In this document: positions 44,695-53,195 of the stretch, in pieces
Layout of the letters: each line of letters opens with the position of its first letter
Position numbering within the stretch: the stretch's first letter is position 1
NCBI GenBank assembly: GCA_964652775.1
Contig: CAZZAM010000003.1
Coordinates: 1-64,000 of the forward strand
Direction: 5' to 3'
DNA length: 64,000 bases
Origin: UBA11346 sp038060575
GTDB lineage: Bacteria; Planctomycetota; UBA11346
Translations under genes and position numbers: made by a program
Notes under the pieces: model-generated
The model's input: the letters and a program-made list of their open reading frames with translations, nothing else
What the model was told of the DNA's origin: nothing
Database searches by the model: none

Positions 44695-46253
44695 TATTCG
44701 ACCTCACGGGGAAGGATCTCGACCCGTAAGCCAAACGCATCCTCAAACATGCGCTTCTTTTCGTCGGTGGCGATCCGTTCAAGGGCGATCTGGCGGCGGT
44801 CCACACGAATCAACAGGCGACCTGGATTCAGCTCACACTGCAAACGTTTAATGCGCTGGTTCCGTTCGACGTCGAGGGCGTAGGCAATGCGCAGCATCGA
44901 CGCCAACTGACGAACGATAACCTTATCACGTCGTGACATCCCCTGAAATTCCAGGTGATGCGCAGCCGGTTGGTTGCGACGGTGATACCGGGCAATCTGC
45001 GAGACGACGCGCTTTTCATCAGCGGTCAGACCTGGAATGTCGGTTTGTTCGAGGATGTACATCGTGTGCTTATGGCGACCACGCACGTTGATGTAGGCGC
45101 CGATATCGTGAACCAACGCGGCAAATTCCAGCAGGGTTCGTTCACGATGATCCAGCCCATGCACTTTTTCGGTCTGATCGAATAGCTGAACTGCTAAGCT
45201 AGTGGTGTTCTCAGCATAGACGAGATCGCCGCCAAATCTGCTGACCAGGGCTTTGGCCTCGGCGACGAGATGTTCACGGTCGAGGTAATGCGGCCCCAAA
45301 GCCCCGGGCAGCAAATCAGCAACCAGACCATCGCGCAGAGACACTTGGGGAACCTGTACTTCGTCAAGGCCCGTGATTGCGCACACATGCAACACCAGGC
45401 AGGCAGCAGGTAGCAGGAGTGCAGCACCGCGCACATCGCAACCACAGCGTTCGGCACGCGCCTGGTGAGTCAGCGGCCGCACGCTGTCGAACCAACGCTT
45501 CACCGTCTTTGCCGACAACGCTTCGATCGGCTTGGGTTCACCGGGCCGCAGCAGCGCGAGCAGCCGACGCACATCGCCACCGTTGACGTATACTGCACGA
45601 ATGCGATCCACTGGATAGCGCACGAGCATCATCCGCGCCGCGCCCTGCGCATCGCGATCGATCGACACGCCATAGTCATCTGAATCGAGCATGGCGGAAA
45701 ATCGTTCCCAAACACGCACAGTGCCGTAATGCTCGTCAGATGAGCGGACCATCTTTCCATCGCTGACCAAACTGAGGATGGCGCCGCCACCGCCAATTTC
45801 GAGAACCAGCGAATCGTTCGTGAAGGTGCCACCCTCCTTCTTGAGCAGCACAGCGAGACCTGCGTAGTAAAGCCGTGCTTCTTCGGCACCGTCGATTGGC
45901 TCCAACTCAATACCGGTTGCCGCGCGAACGCGTTCAATCAACACCTCGCCATTGGCCGCTTCACGCACGCCGGACGTCGCCACCGCACGCACTTCGGTGA
46001 TGCCATAGCTTTTCATGCCCTTGCGCACACCGTCGATGGCAACGATGACCTCTGCCATCGACTCGTGACTCAGTTGTCCGCCAGTGAGGCCTTCACCAAG
46101 ATCGATGGGACACACGATGTCTTCCAAGATCCTTGCCCCGTCGGCGCGGATCTCGACCAGCAACGAGCGCACCGCGCTGGTTCCACAATCGATCACCGCC
46201 GCCAATCGCGGCTGGTTCACCGGGCGCTGAATACGTGAAGAGCCGACTCTCAT
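44694..46253 (-). CDS. ppx: Ppx/GppA-family exopolyphosphatase
   Basis: The enzyme degrades polyphosphate (or pppGpp) from the end. The 519-residue protein has the actin-like ATPase fold with AAVIDCGTSAVRSLLVEI, ATSGVREAANGEVLIERV, LVLEIGGGGAILSLV and then a C-terminal HD-like helical part (ERTLLEFAALVHDIGAYINV, HTMYILEQTDIPGLTADE). Its start overlaps the ROK stop (ATGA), and its stop overlaps the ppk start, so three polyphosphate-related genes are translated together. Confidence 0.93.
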   Translation of the reverse strand: MRVGSSRIQRPVNQPRLAAVIDCGTSAVRSLLVEIRADGARILEDIVCPIDLGEGLTGGQLSHESMAEVIVAIDGVRKGMKSYGITEVRAVATSGVREAANGEVLIERVRAATGIELEPIDGAEEARLYYAGLAVLLKKEGGTFTNDSLVLEIGGGGAILSLVSDGKMVRSSDEHYGTVRVWERFSAMLDSDDYGVSIDRDAQGAARMMLVRYPVDRIRAVYVNGGDVRRLLALLRPGEPKPIEALSAKTVKRWFDSVRPLTHQARAERCGCDVRGAALLLPAACLVLHVCAITGLDEVQVPQVSLRDGLVADLLPGALGPHYLDREHLVAEAKALVSRFGGDLVYAENTTSLAVQLFDQTEKVHGLDHRERTLLEFAALVHDIGAYINVRGRHKHTMYILEQTDIPGLTADEKRVVSQIARYHRRNQPAAHHLEFQGMSRRDKVIVRQLASMLRIAYALDVERNQRIKRLQCELNPGRLLIRVDRRQIALERIATDEKKRMFEDAFGLRVEILPREVE

Positions 46254-47212
46254 CGCTTAGCCATGCCTGCCGCGACCGCTGCGCCAATGGCAACTGCACC
46301 GTCACCCAGTTTCGCCATCACCAACCGTGGACGCTGGCGACGATACAACTCCGAGTACTCAATCATGCGTTTGGACACGCGCTCAAGCAGTGGTTTGCCT
46401 AGTGCCTCGCCAAGGCCACCGCCGATAATATACACTTCGGGATCCAGCAGGTTGCCGACTGACGATAGACCCCAAGCCAATGCATCGGTCATGCGATTGA
46501 TCGCCACTTTGACAACCGGATCGCCTTTCTTCAGGGCCGCTGAAATCTCGCTCGATTTAATCATCTTCGTCGGCGTCAGCATGCAGCGCCTTCCTGCCCG
46601 CCGAGCCTCGGTGATCAGGCGCATGACCCCGGACTTTGAAGCCACGGTTTCGAGGCAATGTCGACGTCCGCAACCACAGAGCGCGTCACTTTCAGGATAG
46701 GGCACGTGCCCAATTTCTCCGCCGAAGCCATGGGCGCCATTGACGACCTGGCCATCCAGAATAACACCGCCACCCAGGCCAGTTCCTACGAAGGCAGAAA
46801 ATGCACTGCGCGCATTCATGGCAGCCCCATAGGCTACTTCACCAAGCGCACCAAAATTGACGTCATTTCCCAGCACCACGCGCATACCCAATTCGCTCGC
46901 TAGATCCTTGGCAATCGGTTTATTCACCCAACCAAGATTGGGGCAGAAGAGCGCAACTCCACGATCGCTGTCGATCGGTCCGGGAGCACCGATACCGATG
47001 CTGTGTACGTCCTTGCGCCGAAGATCAGCGTCATCGAGGGCATCGCTAGCCACTGCGGCCACCCGCTGCATGACCCGTTGGTAGCCCTTGTGCGGTTTAG
47101 TCGCAGCTTTCGACGAGCCGATAACACGTCCCTTTCGATCGATCACGACCGCATAAATTTTGGTTCCACCGAGGTCAACACCGAGTCGGTACTTTGGGGG
47201 CTTCGCAGGCAT
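46250..47212 (-). CDS. ROK-family sugar kinase, glucokinase-like
   Basis: The 320-residue protein has the ROK frame YRLGVDLGGTKIYAVVIDRK, FVGTGLGGGVILDGQVVNGA, EIGHVPYPESD and the zinc motif CGCGRRHCLE. It phosphorylates a hexose, most likely glucose. It heads the ppx-ppk-mscS operon; because some ROK glucokinases use polyphosphate instead of ATP, polyphosphate-dependent activity is possible but not shown by sequence. The ATG at 47212 was chosen because it lies at a position symmetrical with that of the divergent metallophosphoesterase across an inverted repeat; ATG 47242 and GTG 47248 are alternatives. Confidence 0.9.
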   Translation of the reverse strand: MPAKPPKYRLGVDLGGTKIYAVVIDRKGRVIGSSKAATKPHKGYQRVMQRVAAVASDALDDADLRRKDVHSIGIGAPGPIDSDRGVALFCPNLGWVNKPIAKDLASELGMRVVLGNDVNFGALGEVAYGAAMNARSAFSAFVGTGLGGGVILDGQVVNGAHGFGGEIGHVPYPESDALCGCGRRHCLETVASKSGVMRLITEARRAGRRCMLTPTKMIKSSEISAALKKGDPVVKVAINRMTDALAWGLSSVGNLLDPEVYIIGGGLGEALGKPLLERVSKRMIEYSELYRRQRPRLVMAKLGDGAVAIGAAVAAGMAKR

Positions 47213-47419
47213 GGGCGGGAGGGTAATCGCATTGCCGCGCATGGCCACCAGTAGCTACGAGCTGCGAGCTGCGAGCTTCGAGTCTCGAATTTTTGCATAT
47301 AAAATCAGGATTCCCTTTGAACATTGGATTTTTTGAGTGTCCAAACTCGCAGCTCGAAGCTTGCAGCTCGTAGCTAGTTGGTTGCCATGTGCGGCAATGT
47401 CCCCACCCTGCCCCCCATG
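47209..47419. repeat. Long imperfect inverted repeat spanning both divergent starts
   Basis: Left arm (47209-47288, read backwards) and right arm (47344-47419) match over about 75-80 bases. They share TCGTAGCTA, GCCATG, GCGGCAATG and ACCCT, and end at CCCATGCC, the start codons of ROK and the metallophosphoesterase. The 55-base core is AT-rich with TATAAA-like sequence and should hold the divergent promoters. Inner arms repeat AGCTCGCAGCTCG. Confidence 0.75.
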
Positions 47420-48154
47420 CCAACCGTGTGGGCCTTATCAGATCTTCATCTGTCGCTGTCTGGCGCCAAGCCGATGGACGTGTTCGGCGATCATTGGGAG
47501 AAACACCACGAGCAGATGGCCGAGGCCTGGGATCGTCTGGTTGGCCCTGATGACATCGTTCTGTCGCCCGGTGATGTGTGCTGGGCGATGAAGCCAGCCG
47601 AAGCTACCATTGACTTGGCCTGGATCGGACAACGGCCGGGTTGGAAAGTTCTCGCCAAAGGCAATCACGACTACTGGTGGCCGAGTACCAAGAAAGGCCT
47701 CGCAGCGGCCTTGCCCCAGCGCACGGTCGCGATCAAGAAGACTGCGGCGCGCATCGCCGGCATCGGATTCTTCGGCGCACGTGGCGGCGACTTCGCCGCC
47801 AATCCGCGCTACGGTGACAAGCGGACGCAGGCCGACATCGATACGTGGCTGGATCGCGAGGAAATCGAGTTGAAAACGTCGATCGCTGAACTCGATCGCC
47901 TTGATGCCGAAGCTGGTGTCCCACGCGGACTCCGCATCTGCGTCTTCCATTATCCACCGGTGCCGCCGGGTCGGCGGTCGAGTCGCTTCACCCCGATCAT
48001 CACCGCCGCCGGAGCCAGTCATTGCGTCTACGGCCACCTCCACGGCAAACAGGTTGGCCCGGCTAAGGTCGAGGGCGAGATCGACGGCGTTCAGTACCGT
48101 TGTGCGAGTTGCGATTTGATCGCTTTTACCCCGGTGGAAATTTGTCGCGTATGA
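47417..48154 (+). CDS. Metallophosphoesterase (calcineurin-like)
   Basis: The 245-residue protein begins MPTVWALSDLHLSLSGAKPM with the first metal motif D-x-H, then SPGDVCWAM, KGNHDYWW and the final GHLHG. The fold hydrolyses phosphodiesters or phosphomonoesters; no specific substrate is evident. It is divergent from the polyphosphate operon across a large inverted repeat. The longer reading upstream lies in the repeat, so I chose the ATG at 47417. Confidence 0.9.
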   Translation: MPTVWALSDLHLSLSGAKPMDVFGDHWEKHHEQMAEAWDRLVGPDDIVLSPGDVCWAMKPAEATIDLAWIGQRPGWKVLAKGNHDYWWPSTKKGLAAALPQRTVAIKKTAARIAGIGFFGARGGDFAANPRYGDKRTQADIDTWLDREEIELKTSIAELDRLDAEAGVPRGLRICVFHYPPVPPGRRSSRFTPIITAAGASHCVYGHLHGKQVGPAKVEGEIDGVQYRCASCDLIAFTPVEICRV

Positions 48155-48192
48155 GCCTGTTACTCGTTGGACCCTTCAAGGATTAGCAACAC

Positions 48193-48453
48193 ATGGACAA
48201 CGCCGTGAACCTATGGAACTGCTCTCTGCATCTTGATCCGAATGCAGCCGTACGCCCGGGAACGTTGGCACGCATTTGCGGCGTGTTTGCCGACCGTGAC
48301 ATCAGCATCGAGAGTATCTCGGCCGGGAACAGCACCTCGGAAGCGTGGGTATTACTCACCTTCACGACTACGCCGTTGATCGCTGAAGAAATTCGTTCGA
48401 GCCTGATGAGTTTTAGCAATGCGCGCAGGGTTAACATAGCCGCAGCGGGGTAA
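48193..48453 (+). CDS. ACT-domain protein
   Basis: The 86-residue protein is a single ACT domain (NCSLHLDPNAAVRPGTLARI, GVFADRDISIESISAGNS, SEAWVLLTF) of the kind that senses amino acids, as in IlvN/IlvH. It may be a small regulatory subunit or orphan sensor. No catalytic partner is next to it. It follows the metallophosphoesterase by 38 bases. Confidence 0.85.
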   Translation: MDNAVNLWNCSLHLDPNAAVRPGTLARICGVFADRDISIESISAGNSTSEAWVLLTFTTTPLIAEEIRSSLMSFSNARRVNIAAAG

Positions 48454-48467
48454 CCTTTAGACCTGGA

Positions 48468-48698
48468 TTAAGTATCCTTCACCCCGCCGCCAATGACTAA
48501 TCGGCCAATCTTCCAATCTAGGTAGATCAATGGCCCAAAGAATTGCGCTGGGGCAGGAAGCAATTCCGACGACCCTACCGGAATATACTTCTTACCGAAA
48601 AAACCTGTCGAGCCGATCGATATGTGATCGATCCAAATCAAGTATGCAACAACGTACCCAATCAATGCAAAACAAATAACAACGAGGAGTCTTTTCAT
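48468..48698 (-). CDS. Small membrane protein, unknown
   Basis: The 76-residue product has one clear membrane helix near the start (KRLLVVICFALIGYVVAYLI) and a Gly/Pro-containing rest without motifs. Local base composition is more AT-rich than its neighbours, suggesting a young or acquired gene. It has no strong ribosome binding site. It is convergent with the ACT gene; GCGGGGT/ACCCCGC arms around their ends may form a shared hairpin. Confidence 0.55.
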   Translation of the reverse strand: MKRLLVVICFALIGYVVAYLIWIDHISIGSTGFFGKKYIPVGSSELLPAPAQFFGPLIYLDWKIGRLVIGGGVKDT

Positions 48699-48800
48699 GG
48701 GAGTCTCGTTTCACCACGGTTTTCACTAAACTTATAACAATACCGTAACCACGATCAACAAGGCTTGAGGGTTTCACCGCAGCAGTACCCTCCTGCCACC

Positions 48801-50126
48801 ATGCCTGACCCATTCAAAGCCTACGACATCCGCGGACTCTATCCCCAGGAACTCAACGAGTCCTTGGCGTATCAAATCGGCAACGCCACCGCGCAGGTCC
48901 TCGGACTTACGGGCAAGCGTTTCACCGTCGGACGCGACATGCGCGTTTCGGGACCGGCGCTGAAGGTCGCGGTCGTGAAGGGACTGGTCGATGCTGGCGT
49001 TCATGTCATAGACGTCGGCATGGTTTCGACTCCGGCGGTGACGTTCAGTATGCACCACCTGAACACTGACGGCGGCATCCAAGTCACCGCATCGCACAAC
49101 CCAGCGGCGTATGGCGGCATCAAGATCACCGGCCCTGGCTTCAAGCCGATCGGTGGCGGCAGCGGCATGGAGGAGATTGAACAGATCGCCCGCGCTTGCC
49201 AGATCGTCAAGAAACCCGGCGGCACGATTACCGAAGCGGTGACGATTGACGCCTACGCAGTTTACCTCGCCAAGCTGTGGGCACCGAAGCGCAAACTCAA
49301 AATCGTCGTCGACGGTGGCAACGGCATCATCGGCACCATGTTCCAACACCTGCTACCGAAGCTGGGTAACATCGAGGTCGTGGCGATGAACTTCGATCCC
49401 GATGGTCGCTTTCCGGTCCACGAGGCGAACCCCCTCAAGCTGGAAAATCTCAAGGACATCCAGGCCCGCGTGAAGGCCGAAAAAGCCGACTTCGGCGCTG
49501 CGTTCGACGGCGACGGCGACCGCTGCGCACTGATCGATGAAACCGGCGAATTCATTTCCTGCGACTTCACCACCGCGCTGTTGGCCAAGGCGTATCTCGC
49601 CAAGGAGCCAGGCGCGACGATAGCGTACGATCTGCGCTCATCGAAGGTCGTCGCCGAATACGTCGCCGTGCTCGGTGGCAAGTCGGTCGAAACCCGCGTC
49701 GGCCACAGTTTCATCAAGCAGACACTCAAGCAGGAACACGCCGTCCTCGCCGGGGAATTGTCCGGTCACTACTATTTCCGCGACTTCTGGAACGCGGACA
49801 GCGGGCTCTACGCCTTCATCTTGCTGGCCAACATCGCCAGCGAGACCAAGAACCTGTCCGATCTGATCAAGCCACTGCGTAAATATTTCCACACCGGCGA
49901 GATCAACTTCAAGGTCGCCGACCCAGCAGCGGTGTTCGCCCGCGCCAAGGCCCTGCCCGGCGGCAAGGTTGCTGAACTCGACGGGGTGACGGTTCGTTTC
50001 AAGGACTGGTGGTTCAACATCCGCGCCTCCAACACCGAACCGGTCGTGCGCCTGAACCTCGAAGCCGATACCGCCGCGTTGCGCGACGCCAAGCTCACTG
50101 AGATTAAAAAGCTGATCGCGGGATGA
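48801..50126 (+). CDS. Phosphomannomutase/phosphoglucomutase
   Basis: The 441-residue enzyme interconverts hexose 1- and 6-phosphates for surface polysaccharide and glycogen metabolism. Features include FKAYDIRGLYP at the start, the phosphoserine loop TASHNP (Ser98), the magnesium loop DGDGDR (Asp236-Asp240) and a late RASNTEPVVRLNLEA phosphate-binding loop. The ManB/AlgC-type length and sequence allow either sugar. The ATG at 48801 begins the family sequence. Repeat copy 5 follows 18 bases after the stop. Confidence 0.93.
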   Translation: MPDPFKAYDIRGLYPQELNESLAYQIGNATAQVLGLTGKRFTVGRDMRVSGPALKVAVVKGLVDAGVHVIDVGMVSTPAVTFSMHHLNTDGGIQVTASHNPAAYGGIKITGPGFKPIGGGSGMEEIEQIARACQIVKKPGGTITEAVTIDAYAVYLAKLWAPKRKLKIVVDGGNGIIGTMFQHLLPKLGNIEVVAMNFDPDGRFPVHEANPLKLENLKDIQARVKAEKADFGAAFDGDGDRCALIDETGEFISCDFTTALLAKAYLAKEPGATIAYDLRSSKVVAEYVAVLGGKSVETRVGHSFIKQTLKQEHAVLAGELSGHYYFRDFWNADSGLYAFILLANIASETKNLSDLIKPLRKYFHTGEINFKVADPAAVFARAKALPGGKVAELDGVTVRFKDWWFNIRASNTEPVVRLNLEADTAALRDAKLTEIKKLIAG

Positions 50127-50143
50127 ATGTCACACTTTCGATC

Positions 50144-50284
50144 CAAGGCAACCGCAGAGGCGCAGAGGCCGCTGAGGACACAGAGAATGCCTTGAGTTTT
50201 GACTGGCAGTCAGCATTGAAAGAATCTAGCCCTCCGATTCCCCTCTGCGATCTCCGCGGCCTCTGCGCCTCAGCGGTTGCCTTG
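50144..50284. repeat. Palindromic MITE-like element, copy 5
   Basis: It opens with CAAGGCAACCGCAGAGGCGC and closes with GGTTGCCTTG, inverted arms, with a shorter core that lacks GTGACAATCC. It lies 18 bases after the mutase stop and 12 bases before the ABC ATPase start. Confidence 0.85.
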
Positions 50285-50295
50285 ATGTTTAGTCG

Positions 50296-51021
50296 ATGCT
50301 GATCCTCGACGGGGTCCGGAAATCGTTCTATGACCCCGGTCGTGGTGAGGTCCGCGCTGTTGATGGCGTCGATCTGCAGTTCAACGATGGCGTCACCGCG
50401 ATTATGGGCGCAAACGGCGCTGGAAAATCCACCCTCCTGCGCCTGATCGCGACCCTGCTGATTCCCGACGCTGGCCGCGTGTTGGTGGACGGCATCGACA
50501 CAACGATTGATGCCGACGCGGTTCGTCGCCGGATGGGGTATCTCTCGACTTCGACCAAGCTCTATCAACGTCTGACCACCAGAGAAATGCTGGTGCATGT
50601 TGGCGGATTTTATGGCTTAACGGCAGCACAACTAACGGAACGTATCTCCGTACAAAATCGCTTGTTCCAACTTGACGCTTTTCTTGAGCAGCGCCTCGAA
50701 GGGCTGTCCACCGGTCAGATGCAACGGGTGAATCTCGCGCGCACGCTCTTGGCCGATCCGCCACTTCTCATTCTTGATGAACCGACAACCGGCCTAGATG
50801 TATTGGCTGCAGCACAAGTTGTCGAATCGGTCCAGCAGGCGCGGCGTCCTGGACGACTGGTGCTCTACTGCACCCATGTGCCGGCTGAAGTCGAAGCAAC
50901 CGCCGATCGCCTGGTCTTAATCCGCGATGGCCGCGTGGCCTGGGACGGTATCCCCCGCGATCTCGGCAGTGGCGATGCCTTTGCCGCCGCTGTGCGCACC
51001 TTATTGGCGCCGTCATGTTGA
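50296..51021 (+). CDS. ABC transporter ATP-binding protein (NatA-like)
   Basis: The 241-residue subunit has Walker A GANGAGKST, the signature LSTGQMQRVNLARTLL, Walker B LLILDEPTTGLD and the late H-loop YCTHVP. It pairs with the overlapping downstream permease (7-base overlap) as in Na+ or drug exporters of the NatAB type. No substrate can be inferred. Confidence 0.93.
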   Translation: MLILDGVRKSFYDPGRGEVRAVDGVDLQFNDGVTAIMGANGAGKSTLLRLIATLLIPDAGRVLVDGIDTTIDADAVRRRMGYLSTSTKLYQRLTTREMLVHVGGFYGLTAAQLTERISVQNRLFQLDAFLEQRLEGLSTGQMQRVNLARTLLADPPLLILDEPTTGLDVLAAAQVVESVQQARRPGRLVLYCTHVPAEVEATADRLVLIRDGRVAWDGIPRDLGSGDAFAAAVRTLLAPSC

Positions 51022-53153
51022 TTCCACGCGACGCCTGGGCGGTATTCAAGAAGGACGGACTCGAAGTCCTACGCGACCGCCGCACGTTGTTCGTCAATCT
51101 CGTATTGCCGGCGCTCCTGTATCCGCTCATGGTGCTGTTCATGCTGCAGGTGAAGCAGCTGTCGGAGATTCAAGATCACGAGCGTCCACGAGTCGCAGTT
51201 GTCGGGGCTCCGCCCGAATTGCTGACCCATCTGCGCGCTGCTGCGTCCGAGGCCAAAAAGTCCGGTTCGGCAACGGCGGCCGCATTACGCTTCGACCTCG
51301 TGGAAGAGCTGCCCTGCGCACAGCAATTGACTGAATTGGTGACCCCCATCCTGAAGCATGCGTCCGGATCAGCGAATGGCCTCAGTGACAACGCCCGCCG
51401 TGAATCGCTGCGCCTGATCCGTGAGGCCAAGATCACCGAAGTCCTGGTTGTTGGACCAGCCAAAAATGGCGTCATCGCGGTCGCGGTACTGGCCGACGAA
51501 GCGAATAGTCGGCTGAGTGAGGTTCGTCCGTTGATTGATCACGCGACTGACGCCTGGAAACGAGAGCTGATTGAGCGATCCCTGCACGGTCACGGTGTCG
51601 ATATCGCCGTTTTGAAGCCGCTGCATATCGAAGCGCCTGCGCTTGCGCCCATCGCTGAAACCGTGCGCACGCATGTCGCCGGCCTGATCCCCTACATTCT
51701 GGTCATGCTCGCCACGATGGCCGCCTTCCACCCGGCAATCGATCTCATGGCCGGCGAACGCGAACGCGGCACACTGGAAACTCTGCTGTCCTTGCCAATG
51801 CGGCGGCGCAACATTGTGATTGGCAAACTGCTGGTGGTCGGTGTCTCGGCCTTGGTCGCGATCCTCTGCAATCTGCTCTCACTCGGACTCAGTGTGCTGG
51901 TCATGGGATCACAGTTGCTGGCGGCGACCGGCAACATCGGCATCGACCTCACGGAGGCGCTCAGCATGGGTGTGTCTACGCTCGCCTTGTGCTTTTTAGT
52001 TCTGTCTCCACTGGTCGTCGCCATCGCAGCGCTCGCGATCGGTCTGTCTGGATTTGCAGCTAGCGTCAAAGAGGCGCAAACGTGGCTGACGCCGCTGATA
52101 CTCGCGGTTATGTTCTCAGCGATCGTCGTGCTAGAACCCTCGATCAGACCATCGTATCCGCTCGATCTGGTGCCAATTACTGGAGCCGTGCTGGCGTTGA
52201 AAGAAGCCCTGCAGTCGCCGACCATACCGTGGGATCATCTCGTGCTGTCAACACTCGCGAGTCTCGCCGTGGCGGTGGTCATCGTCGGCTGGTGCACGCA
52301 GTTGCTCGAGCAGGAACGCTTCCGCTATCCCGGCCTGGTCCGCGCTGGTTGGGGACGCTGGCGGAAATGGTGGCCGCCGAATGGCCGCGCCGCGCATGCG
52401 CCGACTGGACCTGAAGTCCTCATCGTCTATGCGGTCGCGGTTGCCGGCATGGTGTTCGTTCCGGGATTTCTGATCAACGAACATCCGGTCGTGCTGCTCG
52501 TGTTGCCACTGATCCTGTGTGTCGCCGGACCAGCACTCACCCATGCGTGGATGGGCGCCTATGATGCGCGCAAGCTGTTCAGCCTGAGAGCTCCGCAGGG
52601 TTCCGGCATCGCTGCCGCCGTGCTGCTCTTGCCATTAGCCGTAAGCCTGTCCTTCGGCTTGGGCGCGTTGCAAAGCCATTTCGTCGATGCCAAACATCTG
52701 CAGAGCGGTGAGGATCAGTTCCAACAGATATTCCAGCGGATCGGCGATCTCGGTGGCCTGCCGCTACTGATCCTCTGTGCTGCGGTGGCACCCGGCATCT
52801 GCGAAGAGCTGCTTTGCCGGGGAACCCTGCTGACCGGTCTACGTCGGAGCGCCGGACCGGCCTGGGCGGTCATCATCAGCGCGTTCCTATTCGCCGTCCT
52901 GCACGGATCACCGCTGCGCTTTATGCCCCAGATGATGCTCGGCATCCTGCTCGCGCTGATCACCCTGCGCAGCGGCTCGATCATTCCGGCAATGATCATT
53001 CACGCTGGTCACAATGCCCTGGTGATCAGCCTTAGTTTCATCGGCATGACAGAACCGTCATCGACGTTGGTCTGGAGTATTGCCATTGCCGCGCTGCCGC
53101 TGGGTTACATCGGCTGGCGTCTCGCCGATCGCACGGGGAAGCCGGCCGCCTGA
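51015..53153 (+). CDS. ABC-2 type permease fused to a CPBP intramembrane protease
   Basis: The 712-residue protein is two proteins in one. Residues 1-470 form a NatB/ABC-2 permease with an N-terminal helix (LFVNLVLPALLYPLMVLFML), a large extracytoplasmic loop and further membrane segments from about residue 215 (ETVRTHVAGLIPYILVMLAT, FHPAIDLMAGERERGTLETL). Residues 470-712 form a CPBP (Abi/CAAX protease-like) domain with Glu597/Glu598 (ICEELLCRGTLL), His630 (FAVLHGS) and His666/Asn667 (IHAGHNALV). The motifs look intact. The partner ATPase is encoded just upstream. Confidence 0.9.
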   Translation: MLIPRDAWAVFKKDGLEVLRDRRTLFVNLVLPALLYPLMVLFMLQVKQLSEIQDHERPRVAVVGAPPELLTHLRAAASEAKKSGSATAAALRFDLVEELPCAQQLTELVTPILKHASGSANGLSDNARRESLRLIREAKITEVLVVGPAKNGVIAVAVLADEANSRLSEVRPLIDHATDAWKRELIERSLHGHGVDIAVLKPLHIEAPALAPIAETVRTHVAGLIPYILVMLATMAAFHPAIDLMAGERERGTLETLLSLPMRRRNIVIGKLLVVGVSALVAILCNLLSLGLSVLVMGSQLLAATGNIGIDLTEALSMGVSTLALCFLVLSPLVVAIAALAIGLSGFAASVKEAQTWLTPLILAVMFSAIVVLEPSIRPSYPLDLVPITGAVLALKEALQSPTIPWDHLVLSTLASLAVAVVIVGWCTQLLEQERFRYPGLVRAGWGRWRKWWPPNGRAAHAPTGPEVLIVYAVAVAGMVFVPGFLINEHPVVLLVLPLILCVAGPALTHAWMGAYDARKLFSLRAPQGSGIAAAVLLLPLAVSLSFGLGALQSHFVDAKHLQSGEDQFQQIFQRIGDLGGLPLLILCAAVAPGICEELLCRGTLLTGLRRSAGPAWAVIISAFLFAVLHGSPLRFMPQMMLGILLALITLRSGSIIPAMIIHAGHNALVISLSFIGMTEPSSTLVWSIAIAALPLGYIGWRLADRTGKPAA

Positions 53154-53195
53154 CCTGAGCGTAGGCTTTTTCCAATTCACGCTACGCTAGTTCGC

